Program-made: the position numbers and the translations under genes
From: a virus
Strand: one strand, 5' to 3'
DNA: 22,792 bases
IMG/VR virus record: IMGVR_UViG_3300008339_007878
Coordinates: 1-22,792 of that record
The notes under the pieces: model-generated
The model's input: only the letters and a program-made list of their open reading frames with translations
What the model was told of the DNA's origin: nothing
The model's database searches: none
Shown here: in pieces, positions 14,042 to 21,884 of the stretch
How the letters are laid out: every line of letters begins with the position of its first letter
How positions within the stretch are numbered: position 1 is the first letter of the stretch

Positions 14042-14411
14042 ACACGATGTACACCTAAAATATTTGTGTAAGAAGTGTGGTCAAATTCATTGGCTATCTC
14101 TTAAAGAGTCGTCTACCAAACACTTTAAAATTGTTTGTGACTGTGGTAATATTTTTGGAGTAAAGCGAACATCCAGAATCAAGATTCTGTATTCTAAAGT
14201 TTCCAAAACTTCTACAACCACTAAATCACCACCTACTTCAACTCCACAACCTATTCCCGACTCTTTATTGTCACAAGGAATTGGTGTGTTGTTGCCCTAT
14301 GGCTTTACAAAAAAAGAAGCCAGTGAACTGTTAGAGAAAACGTATATGCTGCATCCTACACAGGATATAGCGTCTTTGGTTAAAGAATCATTATCTTCAT
14401 TAAGGAACTAA
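14013..14411 (+). CDS. zinc-ribbon protein with RuvA domain III-like end
   Basis: This is a 132-residue protein. The N-terminus is a zinc ribbon (C19xxC22, C42xC44). A Ser/Thr/Pro linker (about 62-82) joins it to a C-terminal helical unit, IGVLLPYGFTKKEASELLEK then SLVKESLSSL. This unit resembles RuvA domain III, the mobile piece that binds RuvB (an LGY-x3-EA-x-LL followed by an LI-x-EAL helix). The gene for a RuvB-like ATPase starts 3 nt after its stop and its ribosome site lies within this ORF, so the two proteins are probably made together. RuvA's DNA-binding domains are absent; the zinc ribbon could replace them (inference). Confidence 0.65.
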   Translation: MKKTNQKPIEHDVHLKYLCKKCGQIHWLSLKESSTKHFKIVCDCGNIFGVKRTSRIKILYSKVSKTSTTTKSPPTSTPQPIPDSLLSQGIGVLLPYGFTKKEASELLEKTYMLHPTQDIASLVKESLSSLRN

Positions 14412-14413
14412 TT

Positions 14414-15319
14414 ATGGCAAACTATCTTAGACCATCATCTTTTGACGAAGTAATCGGCCAAGGCGATACTATCAACCGTCTAAAAATCATGGTGAGAGGC
14501 TGTTTAAAATCTGGAGGGGTGCTACCTCATGTTTTAATTGACGGGCCTCCTGGCCTTGGTAAAACGACAATAGCGGGTGCTATAGCGAACGAGTTGGGGG
14601 TCAACTTGTATACGCTCAATGCGGCCAATATCCGTAGCATCAAGAACATCCTTCCGTATTTAATGAGCATATCTCCACGATCAGTATTGTTTATTGATGA
14701 GATTCATAGACTGCCTAAGATTGTAGAAGAATTTCTATATCCAATCATGGAGGATTTTGTTCTTAGTATTACTGTGAAAGATGATAATGATAAAGAACAA
14801 CCAACAACTATTGATCTTCCGGCCTTTACATTGGTAGGAGCAACAACTAGCGGTGGCAGTTTGAGCCAGCCTTTCTATGATCGTTTTATCATTAAAGAAC
14901 ATCTATCTTTTTATAACCTGAGTGAGTTAGCCAAACTAGCAGGATTGACAGCAAACAAACTCGGACTAATGATAGACGACTATAGTCTTGAGCAAATTGC
15001 TATGAGGAGTAAAGGTACTCCTAGAATTTTGCAAAGTAGGTTGCACTGGTATAGGAATTATATCATGTGTGAAAAAGATACTAAGAATGATATTGATGCT
15101 ATTTTTCAACTACAGGGTATAGATAGTCAGGGATTAGATGTATATGATAGATTGTACCTAGATATTTTGCGTAAGGCTAAAGGAAATCCTTTAGGATTGA
15201 AAACCATATCTTCTATGACAGGAATAGCCATAGAGACTATTGAAAATAGTATTGAGCCTTATCTTGTAAGAGCTGGATTTATTCAGCGCACACCAAAAGG
15301 AAGAATTATAGTAAAATAG
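14414..15319 (+). CDS. ruvB: RuvB-like Holliday junction helicase
   Basis: This 301-residue AAA+ ATPase is slightly shorter than bacterial RuvB (about 335). Motifs in order: LRP-x7-IGQ at the N-terminus, Walker A GPPGLGKT (44-51), Walker B VLFIDEIHRL (91-100), sensor 1 LVGATT (140-145), D156-R157-F as the arginine-finger segment and sensor 2 GTPRI (201-205). A C-terminal winged helix follows (GIDSQGLDVYDRLYL, then GNPLGLKTISSMTG and EPYLVRAGFIQRTPKGR), as in RuvB. RuvB pumps DNA through the four-way junction to move it. Loading by the adaptor encoded just upstream and cleavage by the endonuclease VII at 2107 are suggested by context. Confidence 0.92.
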   Translation: MANYLRPSSFDEVIGQGDTINRLKIMVRGCLKSGGVLPHVLIDGPPGLGKTTIAGAIANELGVNLYTLNAANIRSIKNILPYLMSISPRSVLFIDEIHRLPKIVEEFLYPIMEDFVLSITVKDDNDKEQPTTIDLPAFTLVGATTSGGSLSQPFYDRFIIKEHLSFYNLSELAKLAGLTANKLGLMIDDYSLEQIAMRSKGTPRILQSRLHWYRNYIMCEKDTKNDIDAIFQLQGIDSQGLDVYDRLYLDILRKAKGNPLGLKTISSMTGIAIETIENSIEPYLVRAGFIQRTPKGRIIVK

Positions 15320-15370
15320 AGACTATATAATAGTATTAATAATTCAAAGAATAGCTAAATATAACATATC

Positions 15371-15386
15371 GGTGTATTATATTATG
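15371..15386 (+). promoter_or_regulatory. AT-rich element before secreted protease gene
   Basis: GGTGTATTATATTATG closely repeats the element at 5115-5133. It holds a TATTAT/TATATT -10-like core and lies 34 nt before the protease start. No matching -35 is visible. Confidence 0.4.
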
Positions 15387-15420
15387 CGATTTTTGTTTCA
15401 CGATAATGGAGTATTCCACC

Positions 15421-16158
15421 ATGAAACGCATAATATTACTATGGTTATTTTTGATATGCTCAATTTCTTATGGTGGTACTGGTAGTCCCGACACGCCAGA
15501 TGATAAATATGTAGATTATGGCAAAAAATTTACATCAGTAGTAAGAATTTGTGGTTCATATAAAAATAATCCACAAGAACAATACTGTGGATCAGCGGTG
15601 ATTATTAGTCCTCACTATATTGTGACTGCTGCTCATGTTGTCAGGGGTTCTAGGTCTTGTCATATAGTATTAAATAATAAAAACTATGAAATTACTCAAG
15701 TTGTCGCCCACCAAGACTTTGAAAAAGATACTTTAGATAGTGCTGATATTGCAGTAGGGTATAGTAAGGAACCTATGAACCTAGACTCTTATCCTGAACT
15801 TTATACTGAACAAGACGAAAAAAATAAGTCATGTGCATTATCTGGATTTGGTTTTGCTGGTAATTTTAATAGTGGTGCAACATTTAGTGACGGTGAAAGA
15901 AGAGCTGGTACTAATGTAATAGATTATGTAAATAAGGGGCTATTATTTTGCTCTCCATCAAAACCCCAAGAAAAAAACACAACTAGATTAGAATTTCTAA
16001 TTGCTAGTGGAGATAGTGGTGGTGGTCTTTTTATAGGTAATAAATTAGCTGGTATTCATTCATTTATTTTTGCAGATAAAAACCTAAGTCAGATTATCTT
16101 ACTGAATCAGCACACACTAGAATTAGTAAGTATGCGGATTGGATTAAGGAAAACATGA
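15421..16158 (+). CDS. secreted trypsin-like serine protease (S1)
   Basis: This is a 245-residue protein. I chose ATG 15421 because GGAG lies 9 nt upstream and the N-terminus (MKRIILLWLFLICSISYG) is a clean secretion signal; an in-frame ATG at 15406 would add 5 residues. The chymotrypsin-fold triad is complete: H72 in TAAHVV, D109 in SADIAV and S199 in GDSGGG. CGSAVIISPHYIVTAAH is the classic S1 approach to the histidine. Six Cys would suit disulfides outside the cytoplasm. Phage-encoded secreted S1 proteases are uncommon. It may act on the host envelope or on competitors; the target is unknown. Confidence 0.88.
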   Translation: MKRIILLWLFLICSISYGGTGSPDTPDDKYVDYGKKFTSVVRICGSYKNNPQEQYCGSAVIISPHYIVTAAHVVRGSRSCHIVLNNKNYEITQVVAHQDFEKDTLDSADIAVGYSKEPMNLDSYPELYTEQDEKNKSCALSGFGFAGNFNSGATFSDGERRAGTNVIDYVNKGLLFCSPSKPQEKNTTRLEFLIASGDSGGGLFIGNKLAGIHSFIFADKNLSQIILLNQHTLELVSMRIGLRKT

Positions 16159-16159
16159 A

Positions 16160-17101
16160 ATGAAACGCAATGATTATTCTCTATTACCATATACTAGACA
16201 AGATATATATGGATTATCTCCAAAAGTTAGTCAAATTTTAGGGTGGGAAATTATTCAGTTTGATATTGTTGAGCAATGGAAGTATTGTAGTGGTGATGAT
16301 GTTATTGTGGCGGTGATAGATACTGGTTGTGATTTAGATCATCCAGATTTATCTAAAAATTTATTACAAGGAATTAATCTTATAGACTCTAAAAAAGACC
16401 CAATAGACGATAATGGTCATGGCACTCATGTGTGTGGCACTATAGGAGCATCTCATAATAGTATAGGCATGGTTGGTGTAGCGCCAAATACCAAAATTTT
16501 ACCTATAAAAGCATTAGATGGTGCTGGATCTGGTAGTAATAAAGATATTGCAAGAGGTATAGTTTATGCTGCTGATAGGGGATCGAATTTGATTGCTATG
16601 TCTTTAGGTTCTCCAAATTTTTCTCAAGCTCTGTATGATGCAATAATTTATGCTACTAAGAAAAATAGTATTATTTTTTGTGCTGCTGGTAATGCTGGAG
16701 AAAATACTCCAATCATGTATCCAGCAAAACATAAAGAGACCATAGCAATAGGCTCTATTGATCGTAACCTGAATAGATCAACATTTACTTGTAAGGGTGA
16801 AGAATTAGATTTTTTATGTCCAGGACAAGATATATTTAGTTGTGTACCAAATAATACATATGCTATTATGAGTGGAACTAGCATGGCTAATCCATTCGCT
16901 GTTGGTTGTGCCTCATTAGTATTGTCTTTTTATAAATCACAAAAGCAAGAACATAAACTTTCTTCTAAAGAAGACTATATTAATTTATTCAAACAAATGA
17001 GTAAGAGTCTGAAAAATAGCAAATATGCGGGAAAGAAAGAGTATGAAGGATATGGTATAATATACCCAAGTATAGGTAATATTACTGCCCCACCTGCATA
17101 A
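16160..17101 (+). CDS. subtilisin-like serine protease (S8)
   Basis: This 313-residue protease has a complete S8 triad: D54 in VIDTGCDLDHPDL, H87 in NGHGTHVCGT and S241 in SGTSMANP, with the oxyanion-hole N178 in AAGN. There is no signal peptide and only a short N-terminal segment (about 40 residues), not a full inhibitory propeptide, so it may be intracellular like Bacillus IspA; export by another route cannot be excluded. AAGGA lies 9 nt before the ATG, one base after the previous stop. Pairing with the S1 protease suggests a proteolytic module, perhaps with one enzyme activating the other. Confidence 0.9.
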   Translation: MKRNDYSLLPYTRQDIYGLSPKVSQILGWEIIQFDIVEQWKYCSGDDVIVAVIDTGCDLDHPDLSKNLLQGINLIDSKKDPIDDNGHGTHVCGTIGASHNSIGMVGVAPNTKILPIKALDGAGSGSNKDIARGIVYAADRGSNLIAMSLGSPNFSQALYDAIIYATKKNSIIFCAAGNAGENTPIMYPAKHKETIAIGSIDRNLNRSTFTCKGEELDFLCPGQDIFSCVPNNTYAIMSGTSMANPFAVGCASLVLSFYKSQKQEHKLSSKEDYINLFKQMSKSLKNSKYAGKKEYEGYGIIYPSIGNITAPPA

Positions 17102-17125
17102 TTAATAGTAGCAAATCTTTGCCCT

Positions 17126-17183
17126 GTCAAGTGCTTATTTTTTAAGTTGCCGACTTGACTTCGGGCATGGCAAGTGTTATAAG
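17126..17183 (+). promoter_or_regulatory. inverted repeat and possible promoter
   Basis: GTCAAGT (17126-17132) and ACTTGAC (17153-17159) form an inverted repeat. The right arm overlaps a TTGACT hexamer (17155-17160), which is followed after 17 nt by TATAAG (17178-17183). This could be a promoter with an operator over the -35. It lacks the CGATAC box. Confidence 0.4.
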
Positions 17184-17193
17184 TATGTATCAG

Positions 17194-17394
17194 ATGAAAC
17201 AAACAATGAACTACGACGATAACAATAAACCTAACAAAAGAAAAAGAAATCCAGCAAAAAAGAGCACTAAGCACTTTTTTGATGATGATCAATTTCTCAA
17301 ACAAAAAATCAATAAGGACTTTAAGCAAAGGAAAAAATCCATCGTAGAAGACGATGATGATTGGAAAAATTGGAATAATGAACAATACGAATAA
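17194..17394 (+). CDS. small basic/acidic patterned protein
   Basis: This is about 66 residues if started at ATG 17194; ATG 17206 or 17167 are alternatives, and none has a clear ribosome site. If the promoter at 17155-17183 is real, the leader would be very short. The chain has a Lys/Arg-rich first half (KPNKRKRNPAKKSTK) and an acidic Asp/Trp-rich end (VEDDDDWKNWNNEQYE). It is probably disordered. Function unknown. Confidence 0.45.
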   Translation: MKQTMNYDDNNKPNKRKRNPAKKSTKHFFDDDQFLKQKINKDFKQRKKSIVEDDDDWKNWNNEQYE

Positions 17395-18130
17395 TATTCA
17401 TTATGTATTTGGTTTACGTCCAGATTTTGGTGGCAAACCTTGGTCTTATTGTCATTATTTATCAGTAAAATCTGCTGCTACTATCAATTCAGGCAGTAAT
17501 ATCTATTTCTGGCATGAACATGAGCCAGAAGGAGAATGGTGGGATAAAAGTAAACAATACCTCATACTAAAACCAATAAAAGCTCCCACATCTATATTTG
17601 ATAGACCACTATTACACCATGCACATAAGGCGGATGTAATTAGGCTATTAGCATTAAAAGAATTTGGTGGAACCTATATTGATAGCGATGTGATTTGTCT
17701 CAAGCCATTTGATACAATACAACATTGTGGCTTTTGGGGAGGCAAGCAGTATGACTATGGATTATGTAATGCGACTATGGGAGGATGTAGTGGGGCCTTA
17801 TTTATTGATTTATGGTTAGACACATTCAAAACTTTCAGAAGCCAAGGTTGGGACCAATACTGGGATGAACACGCAGTCAAGATTCCGAGACAACTATCAC
17901 AAATATATCCTAATTTAGTAACAGTTTTAGATCAAGAACTTTTTTTCTGGCCCTTTTGTCATCAAATAAAAGATATCTTTGAGAGTGATAAACCCAAATA
18001 TCTACAAAGATCATATTCAGTACATTTATGGGAAACAATATCTTGGAACTGGCTGAGTCAATTAACTCCAGATACTATAAATCGAAATAGTGAATTAGGA
18101 ATTATTCTACAAGAAAATAATATTATATGA
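17378..18130 (+). CDS. GT32-like sugar transferase
   Basis: This is a 250-residue glycosyltransferase of the Gly_transf_sug (DXD) type. I chose ATG 17378, which overlaps the preceding gene by 17 nt; upstream in-frame ATGs (17354, 17357) lie deeper in it. HAHKADVIRLLALKEFGGTY leads to the metal-binding D102-S-D104, the defining block of GT32 enzymes such as capsular or OCH1-type transferases. The N-terminus (IHYVFGLRPDFGGKPWS) fits the start of the GT-A fold. The donor sugar and acceptor are unknown. It likely modifies host surface sugars or a virion component. Confidence 0.82.
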   Translation: MNNTNNIHYVFGLRPDFGGKPWSYCHYLSVKSAATINSGSNIYFWHEHEPEGEWWDKSKQYLILKPIKAPTSIFDRPLLHHAHKADVIRLLALKEFGGTYIDSDVICLKPFDTIQHCGFWGGKQYDYGLCNATMGGCSGALFIDLWLDTFKTFRSQGWDQYWDEHAVKIPRQLSQIYPNLVTVLDQELFFWPFCHQIKDIFESDKPKYLQRSYSVHLWETISWNWLSQLTPDTINRNSELGIILQENNII

Positions 18131-18360
18131 TACGCAAAATTAAAACATTCTTGAAATCCTTATTATTTCATATTCATGCTGGTTTACCAAAAAGTAGTCA
18201 GGCAGAAATTAATCGCAGATATGATATTTGTATAAGTTGTGATAGTTTTGACACTGTTCATTCTCAATGCAAACAATGTGGATGTAATATTAATAATAAG
18301 AAAATGTTTATGAATAAATTAGCGTGGGCAGACCAAAAGTGTCCTCTTAATAAGTGGTGA
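18127..18360 (+). CDS. small zinc-finger protein
   Basis: This is a 77-residue protein overlapping the previous stop (ATGA). After a basic helix comes RRYDICISCDSF (CxxC), then QCKQCGCNI (CxxCxC) and a terminal KLAWADQKCPLNKW. This RY-x-IC-x-x-C, C-x-x-CGC, CP-x-x-KW layout is common in small proteins of viral and aquatic bacterial genomes. It probably binds one or two zinc ions; its partner is unknown. Confidence 0.7.
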   Translation: MIRKIKTFLKSLLFHIHAGLPKSSQAEINRRYDICISCDSFDTVHSQCKQCGCNINNKKMFMNKLAWADQKCPLNKW

Positions 18361-18363
18361 AAT

Positions 18364-18912
18364 ATGAAAACAGCTCAAACTCAATATCATAAAAGTAAAA
18401 TTAATTATGTGCGTGGCAATCTATTTGATTATGCTCATGATTATACCAAACAGGGTAATAGAGGGTGCAGCGTTATAGTACCTCATGTGTGCAATAACTC
18501 TAATGCTTTTGGTGCAGGTTTTGCTGGTGTATTAGGCGACAAATATCCTATAGTTAAAGAAAACTATCACCTTTTAGGTTCAACATTTTTAAAGAATAAT
18601 CTTGGATATGTGCAGTTTGTTGAGGTTAGTAAAGATAATACTTATGGCCACAAACTAATATTTGCGAATATGATTGCTCAGAATGGTTTAATTTCTAAGA
18701 CTAATCCTAGACCGCTAAATTATTATGCATTATGCAAAAGCATGAGTAATGTATATCGTTATATTACAACTAACTTTTCTTCTGATAATAAAGTTGAAAT
18801 TCATGCTCCAAAATTTGGTAGCGGTTTGGCTGGTGGTAATTGGAAATTTATTGCTGATCTAATAGACGACATATGGTCAAATTATCCAGTATTCGTATAT
18901 GAGTACAAATGA
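18364..18912 (+). CDS. macro domain protein (ADP-ribose processing)
   Basis: This 182-residue protein is a full macro domain of the Appr-1''-phosphate/Poa1p-DarG-like type. Key blocks: VPHVCNNSNAFGAGFAGVL (39-57) with the Asn and Gly-rich loop that grip ADP-ribose, KYPIVKENY (60-68), and the C-terminal HAPKFGSGLAGGNW. Such domains remove ADP-ribose from nucleic acids or proteins, or clear ADP-ribose-1''-phosphate. In a phage it could undo host ADP-ribosylation defences such as DarTG or take part in NAD salvage; that role is inferred. It overlaps the next gene by ATGA. Confidence 0.87.
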   Translation: MKTAQTQYHKSKINYVRGNLFDYAHDYTKQGNRGCSVIVPHVCNNSNAFGAGFAGVLGDKYPIVKENYHLLGSTFLKNNLGYVQFVEVSKDNTYGHKLIFANMIAQNGLISKTNPRPLNYYALCKSMSNVYRYITTNFSSDNKVEIHAPKFGSGLAGGNWKFIADLIDDIWSNYPVFVYEYK

Positions 18913-19208
18913 TACCAGATAATATTATTATATATCTACTAGTAGTTCTGAATATTATACTGGTGGCTCTTGGGTATTTATTAGGCAGATTACATAATGG
19001 TAATACAGACTATGTTTATAGTATCGGTAACAAAAAGAACAATTCAACAGCACCATCCAAAACACCTATACAAATCAATGAACAAAAATTTGTGACTGAT
19101 ATTAAAACAGACAATATAGAGAAAAAATTTGAAACCTTGGGTGATACTAAAACAAGTGAAGAAAACATATCATCAGCAATCAATAAACTAAAGAATATGA
19201 AAGGGTGA
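18909..19208 (+). CDS. single-span membrane protein beside actin-like gene
   Basis: This is a 99-residue protein with one N-terminal transmembrane helix (about 6-26, IIIYLLVVLNIILVALGYLL) and a hydrophilic, Lys/Asn/Thr-rich rest ending in a helix (SSAINKLKNMK). Coupled by ATGA to the macro-domain gene and 4 nt before the actin-like ATPase. Topology suggests a membrane anchor facing the cytoplasm. A role as filament anchor is inferred from position only. Confidence 0.65.
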   Translation: MIPDNIIIYLLVVLNIILVALGYLLGRLHNGNTDYVYSIGNKKNNSTAPSKTPIQINEQKFVTDIKTDNIEKKFETLGDTKTSEENISSAINKLKNMKG

Positions 19209-19212
19209 AATT

Positions 19213-20217
19213 ATGGCAATCGGATTAGACGTTGGTACAAGTTATATTGTGGCTTCTAGAGAAAATAATGGCAATGTGGAATATAAGGACTTTAGAGACG
19301 CTTTTTATATTATTAAGCCAACAACACCAGTAGCCACCAAAATGATTGAGAAAGGACTATCTGGTAAGATTTTCATTAAGGATAGTGATGGTTCTTTTAT
19401 TATTCTTGGTAAAGACGCTTTAGAAAAAGCTATAGAAAGAAATGATACGGCTAAACGCCCAATGTATCGTGGAGTAGTTTCAGCCAAAGAAAAAGACGCT
19501 AAAAGAATTCTAGCTTTTATTCTTAAAGAAGTTGTTGGAACAGCCTCAGAACCCAATGAACCACTAGTTTTCTGCGTTCCTGCACAACCAGTTGATCAAG
19601 ATGATGAAGATTTTGATGTTGGATATCATGAAGATGTAGTAAAGACTGTGCTAGCAGAATGTGGCTATAATGCTCGTGCTATTAATGAAGCAGAAGCTCT
19701 GTGTTATGCGGAACTAGAATCCGATGATTATACTGGCATTGGAATAAGTTGTGGAGCAGGAATGACGAATGTTTGTGTGATGCTTAACGGCGAGCCAACT
19801 GTGGTTTTTAGTACCACCAAGAGTGGCGATTGGATTGATCGTATGAGTGCCGTAGCCACAGGAGAAACGGACAGTGTTGTTCAGGCTGAAAAAGAGGGCG
19901 GCGATTTTAAAATTGGCGAACCAAATGATAATCCTGTGTTGTCCGCAGTTTCAGCATATTATGAAAGATTAATTGACTATACAACCAAGCAACTATCTGC
20001 TGCACTATCTAATCATAAATCATTACCCAAATTTAAAAATCCCATTAAAATTGTGATTGCTGGGGGAACATCACAAGCAAAAGGATATATTAGTAATTTT
20101 CAAATGAAACTGAACGACAATGGTTTTCCATTACAAGTTAAAGAAGTGGTTCACGCTAATGATCCACTCCATGCGGTATCGAAGGGTTGTCTGATAGCAT
20201 CAAAGGCTCTATCATAA
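19213..20217 (+). CDS. actin-like ATPase (filament-forming, putative)
   Basis: This 334-residue protein has the actin/Hsp70-superfamily nucleotide-binding layout: phosphate 1 GLDVGTSYIVAS (4-15), connect 1 INEAEALCYAELE (157-169), phosphate 2 GIGISCGAGMTNV (175-187) and adenosine motif KIVIAGGTS (279-287). The length is near MreB and ParM (about 320-350), much shorter than Hsp70, so a filament former is more likely than a chaperone. Large phages use tubulin- or actin-like filaments to position DNA or virions. It ends TAATG into a small membrane peptide and starts after another one. Filament assembly is unproven. Confidence 0.8.
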   Translation: MAIGLDVGTSYIVASRENNGNVEYKDFRDAFYIIKPTTPVATKMIEKGLSGKIFIKDSDGSFIILGKDALEKAIERNDTAKRPMYRGVVSAKEKDAKRILAFILKEVVGTASEPNEPLVFCVPAQPVDQDDEDFDVGYHEDVVKTVLAECGYNARAINEAEALCYAELESDDYTGIGISCGAGMTNVCVMLNGEPTVVFSTTKSGDWIDRMSAVATGETDSVVQAEKEGGDFKIGEPNDNPVLSAVSAYYERLIDYTTKQLSAALSNHKSLPKFKNPIKIVIAGGTSQAKGYISNFQMKLNDNGFPLQVKEVVHANDPLHAVSKGCLIASKALS

Positions 20218-20351
20218 TGACAGAGATCTTATTAATATTTTTTATAGTTTTGGGTTTGAGTGTTGGTATTTTAGATTCGTTTCGTAAACTAGAAAATAAT
20301 ACAACTATTATTAAGCATTCTAGCATATTTAATTACTGGCTAGGGAAATAA
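20217..20351 (+). CDS. small membrane peptide after actin-like gene
   Basis: A 44-residue ORF begins in the TAATG overlap with the actin-like gene and ends one base before the next ATG. Residues 3-20 (EILLIFFIVLGLSVGIL) form one transmembrane helix, followed by a short basic, polar tail. The exact junctions on both sides argue that it is a real gene. Function unknown. Confidence 0.65.
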   Translation: MTEILLIFFIVLGLSVGILDSFRKLENNTTIIKHSSIFNYWLGK

Positions 20352-20352
20352 A

Positions 20353-21213
20353 ATGACTGATATAGAACAAATCATACTTGTAACAAAACCATATCAAGAA
20401 TCTTACGAAGAGAAAGTAAGATCAGGACAACAATTTTTATCTAATCAAAATATAATATTTACAGGACTTGTGAGAGATGCTGAAACTGTTTTAGAAAAGA
20501 ATATTTCTAAACTTGAGAATTTTGCTCGGAAATACTGCCATAGCTATAAAATAGTTTTATATGAAAATGATTCTATTGACAATACAAAAAATATACTAAA
20601 AACTTTATCTATTCAGAATCCAAACATACATATCATATTAGAGACTTTGTCAAGACCTAAGTTTGGCCCAGTGAAAGACAAAAGTAGAACAGAAGCACTA
20701 GCCGAATATCGTAATAAATGTCAATCATTGATTAAGTCTCAATATCCTGATACAGATTTTATTATAACAATAGATTTGGATTTTCAAGACTTTAGCGAAA
20801 ATGGTTTATTTAATTCTTTTGGTTGGCTACAAGAAAATGCTGATATAGGAGGTATGTCAGGTAATAGTTTTGCATTAAGGTCACTTTTTAATCAGTCGCA
20901 AGCTTTATGGAATTATGATAGTTGGGCTTATCGTGGATCGTGGTGGGAAGATACCACACGATTTAACAATTCACCTTATCAAACTTATGATAGTTCATTA
21001 TGGTTTGGATTATGGCTACCACCAAGAGGATCAACGCCATTTAAAGTTAATAGTGCATTTGGTGGATCTTGTATATATCGCTCAAAATATTATTTTAATG
21101 GAATTTATGGTGGACAAGATTGTGAGCACGTAGTATTCCATTATAATTTATATCAACAAAATAATTTTAATTTATATCTAAATCCATCACAAATTATGCT
21201 ATTATCAATGTAA
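20353..21213 (+). CDS. GT-A glycosyltransferase (CAP59-type, putative)
   Basis: This is a 286-residue protein. A Rossmann-like N-terminal part (NIIFTGLVRDAETVLEKNI, then IVLYENDSIDNTKNIL) leads to D141-L-D143 in FIITIDLDFQDF, the metal-binding DXD of GT-A enzymes. Fungal alpha-1,3-mannosyltransferases of the CAP59 family share the ENDS-x-D-x-T and DLD pattern; that link is from memory of the motifs. The downstream cupin, HAD and kinase genes point to a sugar pathway that supplies this enzyme. Confidence 0.72.
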   Translation: MTDIEQIILVTKPYQESYEEKVRSGQQFLSNQNIIFTGLVRDAETVLEKNISKLENFARKYCHSYKIVLYENDSIDNTKNILKTLSIQNPNIHIILETLSRPKFGPVKDKSRTEALAEYRNKCQSLIKSQYPDTDFIITIDLDFQDFSENGLFNSFGWLQENADIGGMSGNSFALRSLFNQSQALWNYDSWAYRGSWWEDTTRFNNSPYQTYDSSLWFGLWLPPRGSTPFKVNSAFGGSCIYRSKYYFNGIYGGQDCEHVVFHYNLYQQNNFNLYLNPSQIMLLSM

Positions 21214-21231
21214 ATCAATACGGAACATAAA

Positions 21232-21591
21232 ATGTTTGTTATAAAAAAATGGGGTTATGAATTTTGGATTGAAAATAATAATAAATATTGTGGTAAACAT
21301 TTACATATAATACCAACCAGATTTTGCTCGGCACATTATCATAAAAATAAACAAGAGACATTTTATGTCATAAATGGTGAATTATTATTAGAATACTCAT
21401 CAGATCAAAGTATAGAAACTTGGCAATATGGGGTTAAACATAAAAAGATATTGAAGTCAGGCGATTCTTTTACTATCATGCCAAATATTGTACACAGATT
21501 TTCTAGTAATCTTAATACCCCTTGTGATTTTATAGAAATTTCTACATATCATAGTGATGATGATGTTTATAGGATTATAGAAAGTTTCTAA
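21232..21591 (+). CDS. cupin, sugar isomerase-like
   Basis: This is a 119-residue single cupin. The first cupin motif is exact: H35-x-H37-x4-E42-x6-G49 (AHYHKNKQETFYVINGE). The second is GDSFTIMPNIVHRF with a further metal His. The N-terminal KKWGYEFWIENN is like mannose-6-phosphate isomerase-type cupins, in which it precedes the metal site. It may epimerise or isomerise a sugar phosphate or nucleotide sugar. The stop overlaps the next start by one base. Confidence 0.75.
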   Translation: MFVIKKWGYEFWIENNNKYCGKHLHIIPTRFCSAHYHKNKQETFYVINGELLLEYSSDQSIETWQYGVKHKKILKSGDSFTIMPNIVHRFSSNLNTPCDFIEISTYHSDDDVYRIIESF

Positions 21592-21884
21592 TGATCTATT
21601 ATATAGATATCGATAATACTATATGTCATACCATTGATAGTAATTATTGGAGGGCTAAGCCCCTAAAAGATAGAATTACTAAAATCAATAATCTCTTCCA
21701 TGCGGGACACACAATAATATATTGGTCTGCTAGAGGATCACATTCTGGTAAAGATTGGTATGATTTTACAGATCAGCAACTTAATGACTGGGGATGCCTA
21801 AGACATAAGCTAGTTCTACAAAAGCCAGCATATGATATATTTATTGATGATAAAGTTATAAATACAAAGGACTTCTTTGAATAA
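21591..21884 (+). CDS. HAD-family sugar phosphatase
   Basis: This is a 97-residue short HAD hydrolase without a cap domain. The motifs are all present: D6-I-D8-N-T (nucleophile and acid), S46 in YWSARGS, K78 and D86-D87 in IFIDDKV. In heptose pathways a HAD enzyme (GmhB) removes the 7-phosphate between the kinase and the nucleotidyl transfer step; the following genes make that role plausible, though the protein is shorter than GmhB. Overlaps both neighbours by one base. Confidence 0.75.
   Translation: MIYYIDIDNTICHTIDSNYWRAKPLKDRITKINNLFHAGHTIIYWSARGSHSGKDWYDFTDQQLNDWGCLRHKLVLQKPAYDIFIDDKVINTKDFFE

Noticed and set aside
20576-20597. TTGACA with TATACT nearby inside the CAP59-type glycosyltransferase
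   Set aside because: The spacing is only 10 nt and there is no CGATAC box.
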